A stretch of DNA of 64,000 bases, taken from assembly GCA_028671895.1 (NCBI GenBank), contig CM053806.1:21277001-21341000 (forward strand). Reading direction: 5' to 3'. A model generated the notes under the pieces. The model searched no databases. It saw only the letters and a list, made by a program, of their open reading frames with translations, and was not told the DNA's origin. Both the position numbers and the translations under genes were made by a program. Shown piece by piece: positions 25,164 through 35,914 of this stretch (its first letter is position 1; each line of letters starts with the position of its first letter). Source of the stretch: Oenanthe sinensis (lineage: Eukaryota > Streptophyta > Magnoliopsida > Apiales > Apiaceae).

Positions 25164-25561
25164 AGTTTTATCATACATTAAAGTTAGATGATGAGACTTT
25201 ACAGAAATGTACAGTCAAATACATAATTGAGGTAGAGACAATGCTCAGAAATAAAGGATTCAGATCTCAAGACAAGTTAGATGTTGCTGAAAAGACCCGG
25301 AAATACTGTTTATCAAAGAAAATTCCATCTTACATCCAGAAAATGTCAAAGATAGATTCAAACAAGCCATTTAATGTCCAAGAAGAAGAAGAAGATCCTG
25401 TTGAGCAGGAAGTGCTATGTCAATTAACACGAGCTGAGCAAAGAAGGTTGTATGGAGAATCCACTACAACAGGAACATCAGCCACTGAAGAGGTACCAAT
25501 GACACATGTGCATAAGAGTTCAACTCTAGAAGAAGGTGAAGTTGATACTTCTGAAGACTGA
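25164..25561 (+). CDS. unidentified open frame next to a 3' LTR
   Basis: The ATG is at 25241 and the stop at 25559-25561 (106 codons). The frame is open further upstream through FYHTLKLDDETLQKC and, with the solo LTR removed, joins the gag remnant at 22457 in frame. Visible features are a basic segment (RSQDKLDVAEKTRKYCLSKK), an EEEEDP acidic block, a TRAEQRRLYGE segment and an acidic C terminus (LEEGEVDTSED). I recognise no domain. It lies 235 bp before the polypurine tract and 3' LTR, where some SIRE-like elements carry an extra ORF. The lack of stops stands out among decayed neighbours. It is probably element-derived. Confidence 0.4.
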
Positions 25562-25796
25562 AGAGTTAGATAGGTCAAGATAGAAACTATGTAATATTTG
25601 TTCAGTCTAGATGAACATCTATCTTGTATTTATCTTTCAAGCATGAATCTGGAAAATTGTTAAATATAAAACCATAATTTTTTTATTATTATTTATTATT
25701 TACAATTCTTACATGTAGTACTACTTTCTTAGTTGTTAGTTGAGTTATCCTCTAGATATTTGTGTGTTAAATGTTTAACAACAAATAAGGGGAGAT
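25562..25796 (+). other. 3' untranslated part and polypurine tract of the 16604 element
   Basis: Non-coding sequence leads to AATAAGGGGAGAT (about 25783-25796), the polypurine tract that primes plus-strand synthesis, immediately before the 3' LTR. Confidence 0.7.
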
Positions 25797-27188
25797 TAGA
25801 AGGCATATGATTAGGCCTATTTGTAATAATTAGATGACAACTCAACTAAGATAAGAAAAAGCAGTAAATAATAATTATGAAAACAGGAATCAGGAATCGG
25901 GACGAAGAAAGTAAACTAGACACAAAGAATCAGATTGTGAGAAGTATTTTTATGAGGTTGCTACTTTACACCGGAAAAAGTTCATTAATATGTTTAAGCG
26001 TCGGCGAAAAATAAAGAAGTAGTATTTCAGAAGAAAAAGAAGATTCCAAGTGGCTACTACTAAGAGATTTCAAGAAAAGAAAATATTAAAGACAAAGCTA
26101 GAAGCAAGAACAAGACAGAAGATCACATCTTTTAAAGTTAAAAGGTGAAGAGTATTTATTTTAGTATGACACAAATGAACCAGACAATACATTTGTGTGT
26201 CAACTAATTTAATAAATATTTACCAACAAGCACAAGTGATTCTCAGACAGAAGACAATGAAGACAAAAAGACTCAAGTCAAAACTACAGTGGTTGTGCAG
26301 TGAAGAAACCAATTTTTTATACTATCAAAAGTTTATTAATTATTTAATTTATCTACTTAATTTAATTCACCTTGAATTAATTTAATTTATAAATTAATTA
26401 ATTAAAATTGGTGGAATTAATTAAATTAAAAGAACATTTTATTTTCATTTTAAAGAAAGTCTTGCTGCACCTTAATAGAAAGTCGTACCGAATTGTTTTA
26501 AGACTTTTAAAGAAAGTCTTACCGAATTTGGTTGTTAAGACTTTTTAGAAAAATCTTACCGATTTATGAATAAGACTTTCTACAAAAGTCTTACCGAATT
26601 TCAGTATTAATTAAGACTTTAATAAAGTCTTATCGAGTTCTTTTTTCAAAAGTCTTACCGAGTTCTTTTTCAAAAGTCTTATCGAGGGTTTTAAAAATTT
26701 TACCGAGTAATTCAAAAGTCATATCGAGTAAAAAAAAGTCTAGCCTAGCTTATTTAAAAAGTCTTGAAGGCTAATTTATAAAGTCTTTGTGATTTTTTAA
26801 ATAAGTTTTATTCAAAAAGTCTTGCTAGTTTCAACCTCTATAAATATGAGGTTCTTGTCTTCATTATTTTCGTTGTTGAAAACATTCAAATTCAGTAATT
26901 TGTCTGCATTGTAATATTCACAAACTTTCTGTGCTGGTTTGAAATATAATTGTTAAATTAGAACAATTCATGTAAAAATCGTTCTAGAACACTTTATCAT
27001 TTATATAAACTTTTATCATATTAATTTTGTATTACTTTTTAAGTTAAAAAATCATATCTTCTACTTGAACAATATTTCATTATAATTAATATTTCATGAA
27101 AAATTAAAATAATATTTTTAAATCCAATATTCTGCGATTAAATTTAGATATTGTATTAAACCCCTTTCTACAATATCAAGGACCAACA
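25797..27188 (+). repeat. 3' LTR of the 16604-27188 element
   Basis: About 1.39 kb, aligned to the 5' LTR from TAGAAGGCATATG (the initial TG has become TA) to GGACCAACA. The TATA box TATAAATA lies at 26839-26846. The hairpin array occupies 26455-26780 and is slightly longer than that of the 5' LTR. Confidence 0.85.
26455..26780 (+). repeat. hairpin array in the 3' LTR
   Basis: The same alternating AAAGTCTTACCGA and TAAGACTTT units occur as in 17230-17530, with extra degenerate copies near 26690-26780 (TCATATCGAGT, TTTTACCGAGT). The different copy count between the two LTRs of one element shows that the array changes length. Confidence 0.8.
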
Positions 27189-27433
27189 TAGACTTTGGTG
27201 GCTTCTCTACAGACATCTTATGGTTAGACTTAAATTGTTCCATCGGCATAGCTGCAATGAGATAGATACAAAACAAGTAAAATGTTAAGCACAATGCATA
27301 AGTCATTTTCTATAAAATGATGTTAAGGTAAAATAAAAATCCATATCAGCTTCTTGATCCACCGGCATACTAGACTTTGGAGGCTTCTCCATGAGTATCT
27401 TATGGTTAGGCTTTCATTTTTCTTTCGGCATCG
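27189..27433 (-). pseudogene. tandemly duplicated host exon pair
   Basis: Two similar minus-strand segments each follow a CTCATTRCAG acceptor. The one at 27345-27433 reads AMPKEK, then a stop, then MEKPPKSSMPVDQEAD. The one at 27189-27251 reads AMPMEQFKSNHKMSVEKPPKS and continues at 16603 after the inserted element as SMPMDAHGEAD. The product is not recognised. The upstream copy has an in-frame TGA. Clear GT donors are lacking, so the splicing pattern is uncertain and the locus may be a pseudogene. Confidence 0.4.
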
Positions 27434-28384
27434 CTGTAATGAGATATTTAATAAACAAGTAAAAATAACAGAAGTTAGCAATATCATATATTCAATTTAA
27501 TATCAAGTTGCAATATATTTGCATATATTTGCAATATATTCAAGAAATAGATAACATATATTTGCAATATTTTTAAGTTACTGCTTTTGTTTAAAGTAGG
27601 GGAACTTAATATCATGCTCATGCATGCTAGAAATCCTGTACAGAAGAATGCTCATGCTAGCAATCATGACAGATAGTGAATGATGTATTCTCGATCCTTA
27701 ATCTTCACTGCAGAAGCAAGCTAAAACTAGTTTTTGAAAATTAAATTTTACTTGTAGCCTATTCTTGAATACCAATCTTGATTACCAAATAAAATATTTC
27801 AAAATTGGGTTTGGGATTGGGATTGGATAGAGAGTTTATTAGTGGGATAATATCTAATCATGTATGTCTAATCTAATGTATATACATACACATATAAATA
27901 CTAGTAATAAACAAGGTATACAACAAGTAGAGACATATAGATATTATATTATATGTGTATGTAAATACTAGTAACAAACAACATAGTATGTAATAAAATG
28001 CATAGTTGAGCAACATAATAATTAGTATAGAAAAAATATTACTGATATAAAAAGACAAGGTAAAAATTAAAATGGCATATTCAGTGAGAGACATAAATTC
28101 CTGCAATCTGATTAAGCATAATTTCACAATATTCTAGCTAGCATGGTCCAGGCATTGTTTTTATTTTTAAAATCACTGTGATACTTGTAATCCAAACTAC
28201 ACAAAAAATGATTTTTTCAAAACTAGAGAATCCTATGCTTGCCACTATATCCCTAATTTTGCTTCTAGAGTTGTACAAACTTTAGCACTTTAAATTGTTT
28301 CTTGATTTTCCATGCTATCAAACTTGAATACACATGGTTGAAATGAACAAATTTCATACCTAATTCAACCAATTTCTCTCCCGA
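27434..28384. other. AT-rich stretch, possible intron of the minus-strand locus
   Basis: No coding segment is recognisable. The sequence has TATACATACACATATA-type simple runs and would be intronic if the 28550 exon and the 27433 exon belong to one gene. Confidence 0.35.
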
Positions 28385-28860
28385 CAATCCCCTCCTGCTT
28401 CATGCTAACTCATCATTTGACAACCTTGAACATCTCTGACAATGGTTGGAAAATAACTCATCAAGCTCCTTGAAGCACATGGATTTTAAAGACAAGTAAT
28501 CGTAGCTTTTACCCCTACAACCCATGCAAAGAAAATTTGTAATTTGGTCCATGGCCAGTTTTTTGTGAGAGTGAGGCGAGAGAGAGACGGGGTGAGAGAG
28601 AGGCGGGGGAGAGAGTCAAGTGAGAGAAAGGCGAGAGAGAGACGAAGTGAGAGATACGCAAGAGAGAGGCGAGAGATGAGAGAAATGAAATGAGGGTTTT
28701 TTTTCCCACTCTCACTCTAACGGGTTGTATAACCCATTTACTGTAAAGCGATGAGATAGGGCTAACCTATTGACAGGCCCAAATAATATGGGTTGAACCG
28801 TATTTTTTTAGTGGTTTGTTTGTCCATGGGCCCATACTTGAAGGGCTATAGTGTATTTCA
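28385..28860 (-). other. candidate promoter, CT-rich leader and first exon of the minus-strand locus
   Basis: On the minus strand, site II-like motifs (TGGGCC at about 28826-28831 and 28775-28780) are followed by a CT-rich tract (28565-28690) such as is common in plant 5' leaders. An ATG at about 28550 opens a 50-codon frame, MDQITNFLCMGCRGKSYDY and onwards, with two CxxC pairs (CMGC, CQRC). It ends at a TGA unless a splice donor is used earlier. I do not recognise the protein. The layout is gene-like, but without a transcript the exon end cannot be fixed. Confidence 0.35.
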
Positions 28861-29342
28861 TCCTAAAAGTTTACACACATTTCAATAATTAAACTGCGTA
28901 TTACTTGACGAATCCCACTATACTAAATGCATGTTAAACTATTGATTCATTTAAATTTTACTCATATTTGAACCAATTTTATTTTATGAAAAAATTCTCT
29001 CCACATTTTCATTTGAATTTTAAATTTTTCAACTATTTTTTTTATTTTCCCTCCTATTTTATTATATATATACAATGAGTCCACAACCATAAAAATATAA
29101 AAATACACTCTGCACTTCAAAACTATGGCATCAATATACAATTTCAATTTAAATGTTGAATATATTGATCTATATTTTTCTCCTAAAAAAGACACAAGTA
29201 TTTATATGCAGCAAACAAAGATATTGATTTAAATATTTCTCTAGAAGAAACAAGTTTGTTTAGATCTCTTATTCTTCTATTTTAGATATACATATGTTGT
29301 TTACTCATTATTTAATTTATTAAACTATTTCTCTTACTTGGT
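28861..29342. other. AT-rich spacer, nothing assigned
   Basis: No coding feature is visible between the candidate promoter on the minus strand and the mariner-like remnant. It may include the 5' terminus of the mariner element, but no terminal inverted repeat was found. Confidence 0.4.
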
Positions 29343-31318
29343 ATTCATATCTTTTTTATATTTGTTGAAGAGGATAATAATATCAATACAACAACATATC
29401 AGGATGTAACTCAAAATTTTGTTGACATGGGTATGTTATTTAAACTCTATTTTTTCATTCTTGTTCTATTGTATTAAATTTTGTTTTGTTTAGCTTGGTT
29501 TTGTTTTTGTATTCATTTTTGTGCATTATTAGTTTAATTGATAAAATTGTACATTAATTTATATTTTATTTAGTTTAGTATTTTTTTTATATTCATTTTT
29601 GTGCTTTATTGTTTGTTTAGTTTAATTTAATTTTATTTTTATATTCATTATTTTGCTTTATTAATTTAAGTGATAAAAATCTTACATTAATTTAGCTTAG
29701 TCTTGTTTTTATATTTATTTTAGTGATTTATTGTTTTGTTTCAGTTTGTTTTACTTTTATATTCATTTTTGTGCTTTAAGTGATAAAATTTTACATTGAT
29801 TTTATTTTATTTAGTTTAGTCTTGTTTTTGTATCCATTTTTGTACTTTATTAGTTTAATTGTTAAAATCATATAAATGACTAAATTAGTGATTATTTTGC
29901 CATATTAAATTAATTTTATCTTTTTTGTAATTAAATTTTATAGGTGGGGAAGAACCTTTGGTAGAAGAAAGGCAAGCAAAAAAAAGAGTATTGCCAAATG
30001 ATCGAAGACGTGAAATATATTTGGCCTTGATGAAAAAAATGTTGATGAAAAATTAAGAAAGATACAACAAAGAATGTTGCTTCATTATTTTCAGTTTCAA
30101 TGCTTAATGTTTGACGTATTCGGAAACAATCAAAAAATAGCATTGGAGTAGTGGTTGATGTATCTCACAGAAGGACAAAAAATTGTGACAGGAAAGAGTA
30201 AAAATTGATGTTGAAAGATTTATGAGTATTCCTCTGACCTAAAGAACTACACTAGAGTCTACTGCTTGTGCATTCAAAATTGAAAAAATAACTCTGCATC
30301 AAAATGTGAAAACAAGAAAGGTAAGAAGACACTCAAATGCAATCAAACCATATATGAGAGATGACAACAGAAAAGCCAGACTTCAATTTTGTATATATAT
30401 GCTTGAAGCGAGTAACATTGATTAGTTTAAATATTAAAATCATACACATGAATAAATTAGTGATTATTTTGTCATTTTAAATTAATTTAACCTTTTTTAA
30501 AATAAAATTTATAGGCGGGGAAGAACCTTTGGTATAAGAAAGGCAAGCAAAAAAAAAGAATATTGTCAAATGATTGGAGACGTGAAATATATTTGGCCTT
30601 GTTGAAAAAAAAGTGTTGATAGAAAACTTAAGAAACACACATCAAAGAATGTTGCTTCATTATTTTCAGTTTCAATGCGTATTGTTCAACGTATTTGGAA
30701 ATAATAAAAAAATAACGTCGAAGGAGTGGTTGATGTATCTCACAAAAGGATAAATAAATTATGGCAGGAAAATAGTCCAAATTGATGTTTAAAGATTTAT
30801 GAGTATTCCTATGACTTAAAAAACTACACTTGATTCTATTGCTTATCCATTCAAAATTGAAAAAACAACTCTGCATCGAAATGTGAAAACCAGAAAGGTA
30901 AGAAGACACTCAAATGCAATCAAACCATATCTGAATATGACAACAGAAAAGCTAGTCTTTAATTTTACATATCTATGCTTGAAGAGAATACCATTCATCA
31001 TGATTCAATATTTACATATTTTTACAACACTCTATACATTGATGAAAATTGGTTCTACATGACAAAAAAATCTAAAACTTACTACTCCTAGCTGATGTGC
31101 CACACCGCACATGTAAAACCAAAACAATTGTTGAAAAAGTTATATTTCTAGTATCTATAGCACAACCAAGATTTGACAAAGAAGGTAATGTATTATTTTC
31201 CAGAAAAAGTGGAATGTTTCTGTTTGTTACCGAGTAGCCAGCCAAAAGAAGTAGTGTGAATCATGTTGCTGGAACACTTGAAACTAAAGTTATGACTTCT
31301 ATTAGAAAAAAGACTAGT
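29343..31318 (+). pseudogene. plant mariner-like transposase, internally duplicated and truncated
   Basis: A possible first exon (to about 29430) and an intron precede the DNA-binding part at 29943. It reads LPNDRRREIYLALM and VASLFSVSM, then GVVVDVSHRRTKN and KVRRHSNAIKPY, all typical of plant mariner-like transposases. The stretch from the intron end to the MLEASN-like position is repeated at about 30430-31000, a tandem duplication of about 570 bp. The second copy continues into the catalytic domain with YIDENWFYMTKKSKTYY (first catalytic Asp), a piece around 31150 corresponding to FLVSIAQPRFDKEGN, and VAGTLETKVMTSI. A gypsy LTR at 31319 cuts it off. Stops and frameshifts occur in both copies, and the remaining DD(D) residues are absent. 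Confidence 0.85.
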
Positions 31319-32460
31319 TGTTTATGGAGAAATCTGGTAATCAACAAAGATCAAGATTCTTTGAAGAAAAAAGATCTGACGAGGCTGAGATGTGGTGGAG
31401 TATGGTGGTTTGTATGAGATTGGGGGATGAGATTGCTAGGTTTCAGAATAACTAGATCTTTGTGTTCTCTGGCAGCTGTGAGCTCTAATAATTCTGACCC
31501 CCAACTATGTGCCTACATACCCCTATTTATAGGGAAAATAGAGGATCAGACCCATGTAGTTCTTGGCAAAGCAGAGGCCCGTTAGGAAACCGGAGCTTAC
31601 TTCTTCGAATCGAATGCAGAAAATGCAAGTGGAACCTTCCTAGAAAAGAAATCTATATTTGGGATTGTTCGGATAGGTCAAAACCCCGTATAAGGTCCGA
31701 GGACTTCATGAATCCGACATTGACCCGAAAATTGTGGACTCTAGCCGGTCCATTACAGCTATTTCTAAGGATACCTTGACTAGAGTCCAGTCCTAGATCC
31801 ACCATAAATTGTAGGTCACATCCTAAACCCCAAATGAGGGCAACCCGCCTGAGTACAGGGAAATGATCTTCCAAGATAAGGTCAGCAGTACACCATAACT
31901 CCCCTACGAGGGCAACCCGATGAATATTGAGCTATGGCCTTCAATAGGCATTAATAGGCATAGATGGCGGAGACATTAATTGACGAAAGCAATGCGTTAT
32001 AAGAGATCGGGCAGGAATCTGCCTAACGGAGGACACGCCCACCCTTGTCCTCAAGGAGAGCCTTCTTCAGGGAGAGCCATCATCTTCATACCAGGGGGCA
32101 CCCTTTTCTTCAGGGAGAGCCCTCTTCTCTCTCTTCCGTAGGGCGATCCAACTTCTTCAAGGGCTGCTGGATTAGTCTCTGGGAGGCCCGAGTCTATCCA
32201 ATTTTATAAGAAATTCAATTCTAGGAGGAGACTGCTCCTCCTTCCACGAAGAGACTGATTCTAAGAGAATCCCAATATTAGGAGGATGCCGATTCTAGGA
32301 GAAGCCCGACACTTGAAGGAAGATGATTCCAGGAAAAGCCCGACACTAAGAGGAGGCCGATCCAGGAGAAGCTTGATACCAGGAGTAGGCCAATTCTAGG
32401 AGAAACCCGACACTAAGAGGAGGCCAATTCCAGGAGAAGCTTGATACCAAGGGAAGCCCA
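31319..32460 (-). repeat. 3' LTR of the gypsy element
   Basis: On the minus strand, a purine-rich tract (TTTTGGGGGTAG) is followed by TGGGCTTCCC at 32460, the likely LTR start; the end is taken at TAAACA, 31319. A TATA box (CTATAAATAG, 31523-31532) and an array of short repeats upstream of it fit a U3-R-U5 layout. Length is about 1.14 kb. The left boundary is less certain because the other LTR is outside the window. Confidence 0.65.
32225..32460 (-). repeat. tandem repeats in the gypsy LTR U3
   Basis: On the plus strand, units such as CCAGGAGAAGCTTGATACCA and GGAGAAGCCCGACACTAAGA alternate with AGGAGGCCGATTC and AGGAGGCCAATTC, roughly seven imperfect copies. Confidence 0.75.
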
Positions 32461-32599
32461 ACTACCCCCAAAATTCTCGAAATATTGAAATATGAAAGAA
32501 TTTTTTCATTTATCAAGCTCCTCCATTTTTTTGGCGTGTCCATAACATTCTCGTAAAACAGTTTACTTCTTCATAAAATTTTAGAATATCATCCACGTG

Positions 32600-32885
32600 A
32601 CTTGAGCACTTTCCTCCACTTGCATTACCTTTATCTCTAGAACATTAGGCTTCTCCTGAACTTCCAATGGAAATACCTCACAAAATATGAGCATTCTTCT
32701 GAGAACCTAATTTGGCCAAGACATCAACACTACTATCACTCTTCCTCGACATCTACTTCAGGAGCACCTCCTTGAATTTTTGCACAAGTCGCTAAGCACA
32801 CTCAAAATACATCTCCGTCTTGGGACCCCGAGCTTGGTACCCCCCATTCACCTGGTAAACTACCAACTTAAAGTGTGTCATAACC
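32600..32885 (-). pseudogene. RNase H fragment of the gypsy element
   Basis: The minus strand translates to HFKLVVYQVNGGYQARGPK, then TEMYFECA, and SSVDVLAKLGSQKN further on. These are the hallmarks of the RNase H C-terminal half in Tat/Athila elements (QVNGGFQARGP and ADALAKLGS types). It joins directly to the protease-RT linker at about 32886, so RT and the first half of RNase H are deleted. Confidence 0.75.
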
Positions 32886-33302
32886 AGGTGTCCACCTTCA
32901 AAAATTTTGTTGGGAATATTAAAGGTTTTTCTATTGGCCCTGCTTTTTCACTACAAGAGGCATTCGAGGATCCAGGTCAAAGTCAAAGTCGTCTTCTTTC
33001 TTCTTCCCATTAGAGAGCGCGCCCTCTCTCTCCCCGAGAGATTGTTGAAAATTTTCTTCCAATTCAATGATGGGAAGAGATTCAAGAATGATTTCTTTTC
33101 CCTTCCTTTTTCTGGCTAAGGCTTGCTATTTAGTTTCTTCGTCGCTGACATCTTACACGATTTCTTCCACAAATTCCTCCGTAGGGGGTGCTTCCAACAT
33201 CAAAATTTGAGGACATGGCTTGTCCTCAATGAACAAGATTTCTTCCATTGGGTCATCTTCCTCGGGGAATTCTACTGTATACACAACATTCACTATGGCT
33301 TC
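32886..33302 (-). pseudogene. protease-RT linker of the gypsy polyprotein
   Basis: The minus strand encodes an acidic linker (VYTVEFPEEDDPMEEILFIE, then PTEEFVEEIV) and a segment FDFDLDPRMPLV that in this lineage immediately precedes the RT domain. It contains in-frame stops. Confidence 0.6.
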
Positions 33303-33785
33303 TCATTGGCCTTCCACCATGTTATTTGACTGTGGTTGTCTTAGACCTCTTGTCTTCTCAAATACCTTGACTGATTTGTTGTAGCATTCTCTTGAATCAA
33401 ATTGGCATCCCCTAACACATTCGATGCCGGCAGGAGTGGGAAATTTCATGGACAAGTGGTAGATGGAAGTGATGACCCTCATCTCTTTCAAAAGTGGCCT
33501 CCCAACCAAAGCTTTGTGAGCTGACTCCTGATCTACTACCAAAAAATCAATGATCTGGATTGACGACAACTCCCCCTCTCCAAGGGTAACATGAAGGCGG
33601 ATGGTTCCCTTAACAAGGATGGATTCTCTTCTGAAGACATAGAGGAAGATGCTTTCCACCATCATGTTTTTGTCAAGAAGTCCCATCTTCTGATATGGGC
33701 TATAATATAAGATGTTTATTGAGCTTCCGTTATCCACGAAGACCTGATGTACATTCACCATCCCAATTTTTACCGTCACCACCAA
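33303..33785 (-). CDS. Ty3/gypsy retropepsin (aspartic protease) fragment
   Basis: An open frame of 160 codons. VFVDNGSSINILYY (about residues 15-28) holds the catalytic D-[NT]-G-S motif in the form DNGSS found in Tat/Athila elements. It is followed by LHVTLGEG, IIDFLVV, HKALVGRPLLKEMR and the conserved MKFPTPAGIECVRGCQ. The protease processes the gag-pol polyprotein. The preceding gag linker is in another frame, so this is part of a decayed polyprotein and not an independent gene. Confidence 0.85.
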   Translation of the reverse strand: MVVTVKIGMVNVHQVFVDNGSSINILYYSPYQKMGLLDKNMMVESIFLYVFRRESILVKGTIRLHVTLGEGELSSIQIIDFLVVDQESAHKALVGRPLLKEMRVITSIYHLSMKFPTPAGIECVRGCQFDSRECYNKSVKVFEKTRGLRQPQSNNMVEGQ

Positions 33786-34345
33786 GGCATCATTATGTGG
33801 ATTCTCCTTTTAAGAGCTCCATAGGCCTTGAAGATAAGCTATTGACATTAGTGAGAGGGCGGTACTTGGCTTCCTTTGCATACCTTTCCATTGCATTTCT
33901 ACTATCTCCTGCGATATGGCGTCCTCCAAAGATAGTGTGTATGTTATCGGCTCTGACAAAAGTAAGTTCTAAGGCTGGCTCCTGAATGTTAGCTCCCAAG
34001 CTTGGTCTACTATCCCTTCTTGGTGCGGGATGATCAACTCTATACTTCTTTATCCATTCAGTGAAATGCCCTCTTTTATCAATGATTCAATTTCATATTT
34101 CAGTTGTTGACATTCGTGAGTGTCATACCTAGTAGATTCATGTTATTCACCATATTTCTTCTGATCTTTGCTTCGCCAAGCTAATGGAGGAGATGGCCTC
34201 CTGAATAAACCCTTGTTCTTATTGACTTCATAAATATGCTCTAGTCCCACAACTAGAGGAGTGTACCCATCTCTTTTGCTCTCATAGAAACGTGGAGGGC
34301 TCCAGTTCCTCCTATCATGTGTCATATTCACCTAGTTTGGACTTC
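33786..34345 (-). pseudogene. gypsy gag C-terminal region and gag-protease junction
   Basis: Minus-strand pieces are MTHDRRNWSPPRF, a GYTPLVVGLEHIYEV segment (equivalent of FTPLNTPLSEIL), RRPSPP with a degenerate zinc-knuckle region around 34140-34090 (HECQQLKYEIESLIKEG), and NIHTIFGGRHIAGDSRNAME (33793-33999), the conserved junction before protease. Frameshifts separate the pieces. Confidence 0.75.
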
Positions 34346-34350
34346 CAAGC

Positions 34351-35900
34351 TGAAGGGTTTCGAGGCACAAACGCAGCGGAATAAACGCGAAAAATAAATC
34401 AAAATAGCGAAACCCTCCGCAGGATCCATGCGAAAACAAAAGATTTAATTCGGAGATAAAGAATAAATACCTTTAGAAGCTTTAACAGTTCATTAATGGA
34501 TGATTAATGGAGGTCCAAAGCTTGTTTAATCACCACGTATCCCGCTCTCGCGATCTACGCTCTACGGTATCCACACGAACACTTTTTATGAAGGATTGAT
34601 GTGTACTAGCACCCGAAAACTGCTTCTCTCTCTCTCTCTATCTTCCTCTTTTTTCAAAACGGCTAGGGTTTTAGTAAAAATATGTCTCTAAATTAAATCA
34701 GCCCATAAAGAGATTATATAGAGAGAGATGAATAAGTTTTCTAATTATAATCCAATTATAATTAATACTAATCCAAAATTCTAAATTATTTAATTAAGTC
34801 TCACTTAATTAATTAATTATTAATTTTTGAATTAGTTTAAATAATTCATTTATTCTATTTATATAATTAATTAAGTCATACTTAATTAATATCATAAATA
34901 AAATAAATTACTTATTTAATCTAAATTCACAATTTAAATTATTTCTCCTTCAAGCGTTCTTTGTGTGTGACCATGTAGGTTATTATTACGTTGACAACAA
35001 TTTTAATATCTAATTAAAATTATAAACAATGAGCGGCATCTAGTAATACATCACTGCTACCCAAGTAATAATAATAAATCGGTGATTCGATTAAGCCTTT
35101 CATGAATAATGTTCCATGTAATATAATCCATTTAATCTTGATATTATAGATTAAACTCAAGGCATGTCTCGTGTCATCCTCTTCATAATTTAATCTTTAT
35201 TTTCTTGATCAATGAGTAGACTATTAAAATCATATCAACATTTGAGCACGGCCGTGCATTTCATAGTCTCACTCAAACAAGAGGCCAATAATATCACTCC
35301 TAAAATTGGGAGGATTAAATCTCATCTAGATCATTCATATTTCTCATACGATTCATAATATACCCAATGTCCACTTTTATCATCACTCGGTCAAAGGTAA
35401 CTTTTAATGTAATCAAAGTATATTAATTCTCGTATAGAAATATAATGATTTCAGGTCTAAGGATCATTACACCATTAACACAGTGAGAATTACTTATGAC
35501 ACTTATTTAACATGTAGAATCTCACGGCGGGTCATTCCAGTGCCATGCATTGATACATGCACTTATGTTCTTGACTTTAGTATCACCATACCTATGACCA
35601 ATGAGATGTGGTCATCTGTCAAGAAAAACTAGTCTTTGTGCATTATTATTGTCCTTAAATAATAATACTCGACTAGGGAATTTTAGGAATAAGATATTAT
35701 TCATATAATCTCATTTTTAAGTCACATACTTAAAGATATATAATACGTATCAAAATTCCAAGGACGTTTATTATGCTTTCAATTTATTACGCAGTAAATA
35801 AAACATAATAAATAAATAATAATCAACAAAACATAATCCTTAATAATAAATATTTTTCTTAAAATATAAAAGTATTATCTCTAGAGCACAATTACTAACA
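34351..35900 (-). repeat. 3' LTR of the 34351-42687 copia element
   Basis: 1550 bp, TGTTAGTAATTGTG to GAAACCCTTCA on the minus strand. It is very close to 41140-42687 and to the solo LTR at 23161-24706. Confidence 0.9.
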
Positions 35901-35914
35901 ATCTCTCACTTGCA

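Larger units (their letters stand above)
16604..27188 (+). mobile_element. Ty1/copia element, SIRE-like, with nested insertions
   Basis: The target duplication TAGAC flanks it (16599-16603, 27189-27193). LTRs at 16604-17904 and 25797-27188 are clearly homologous. The primer-binding site (17905-17917, ATTGGCATCCGAG) is a worn version of the tRNA-Met type TTGGTATCAGAG. A polypurine tract (AATAAGGGGAGA) precedes the 3' LTR. Inside, a decayed gag is followed by a second LTR and gag (19242-22457), two solo LTRs and a short open frame. No protease, integrase, reverse transcriptase or RNase H is present, so it is a pol-less derivative. It sits in a host exon. Confidence 0.85.

Noticed and set aside
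28515..28715. 66-codon serine/leucine-rich minus-strand frame
   Set aside because: It is produced by the CT-rich tract, which is better read as a 5' leader.
34351..35900. Possible independent solo LTR
   Set aside because: An adjoining polypurine tract, the matching LTR at 41140-42687 and the shared CAAGC duplication show that it is the 3' LTR of a complete element.
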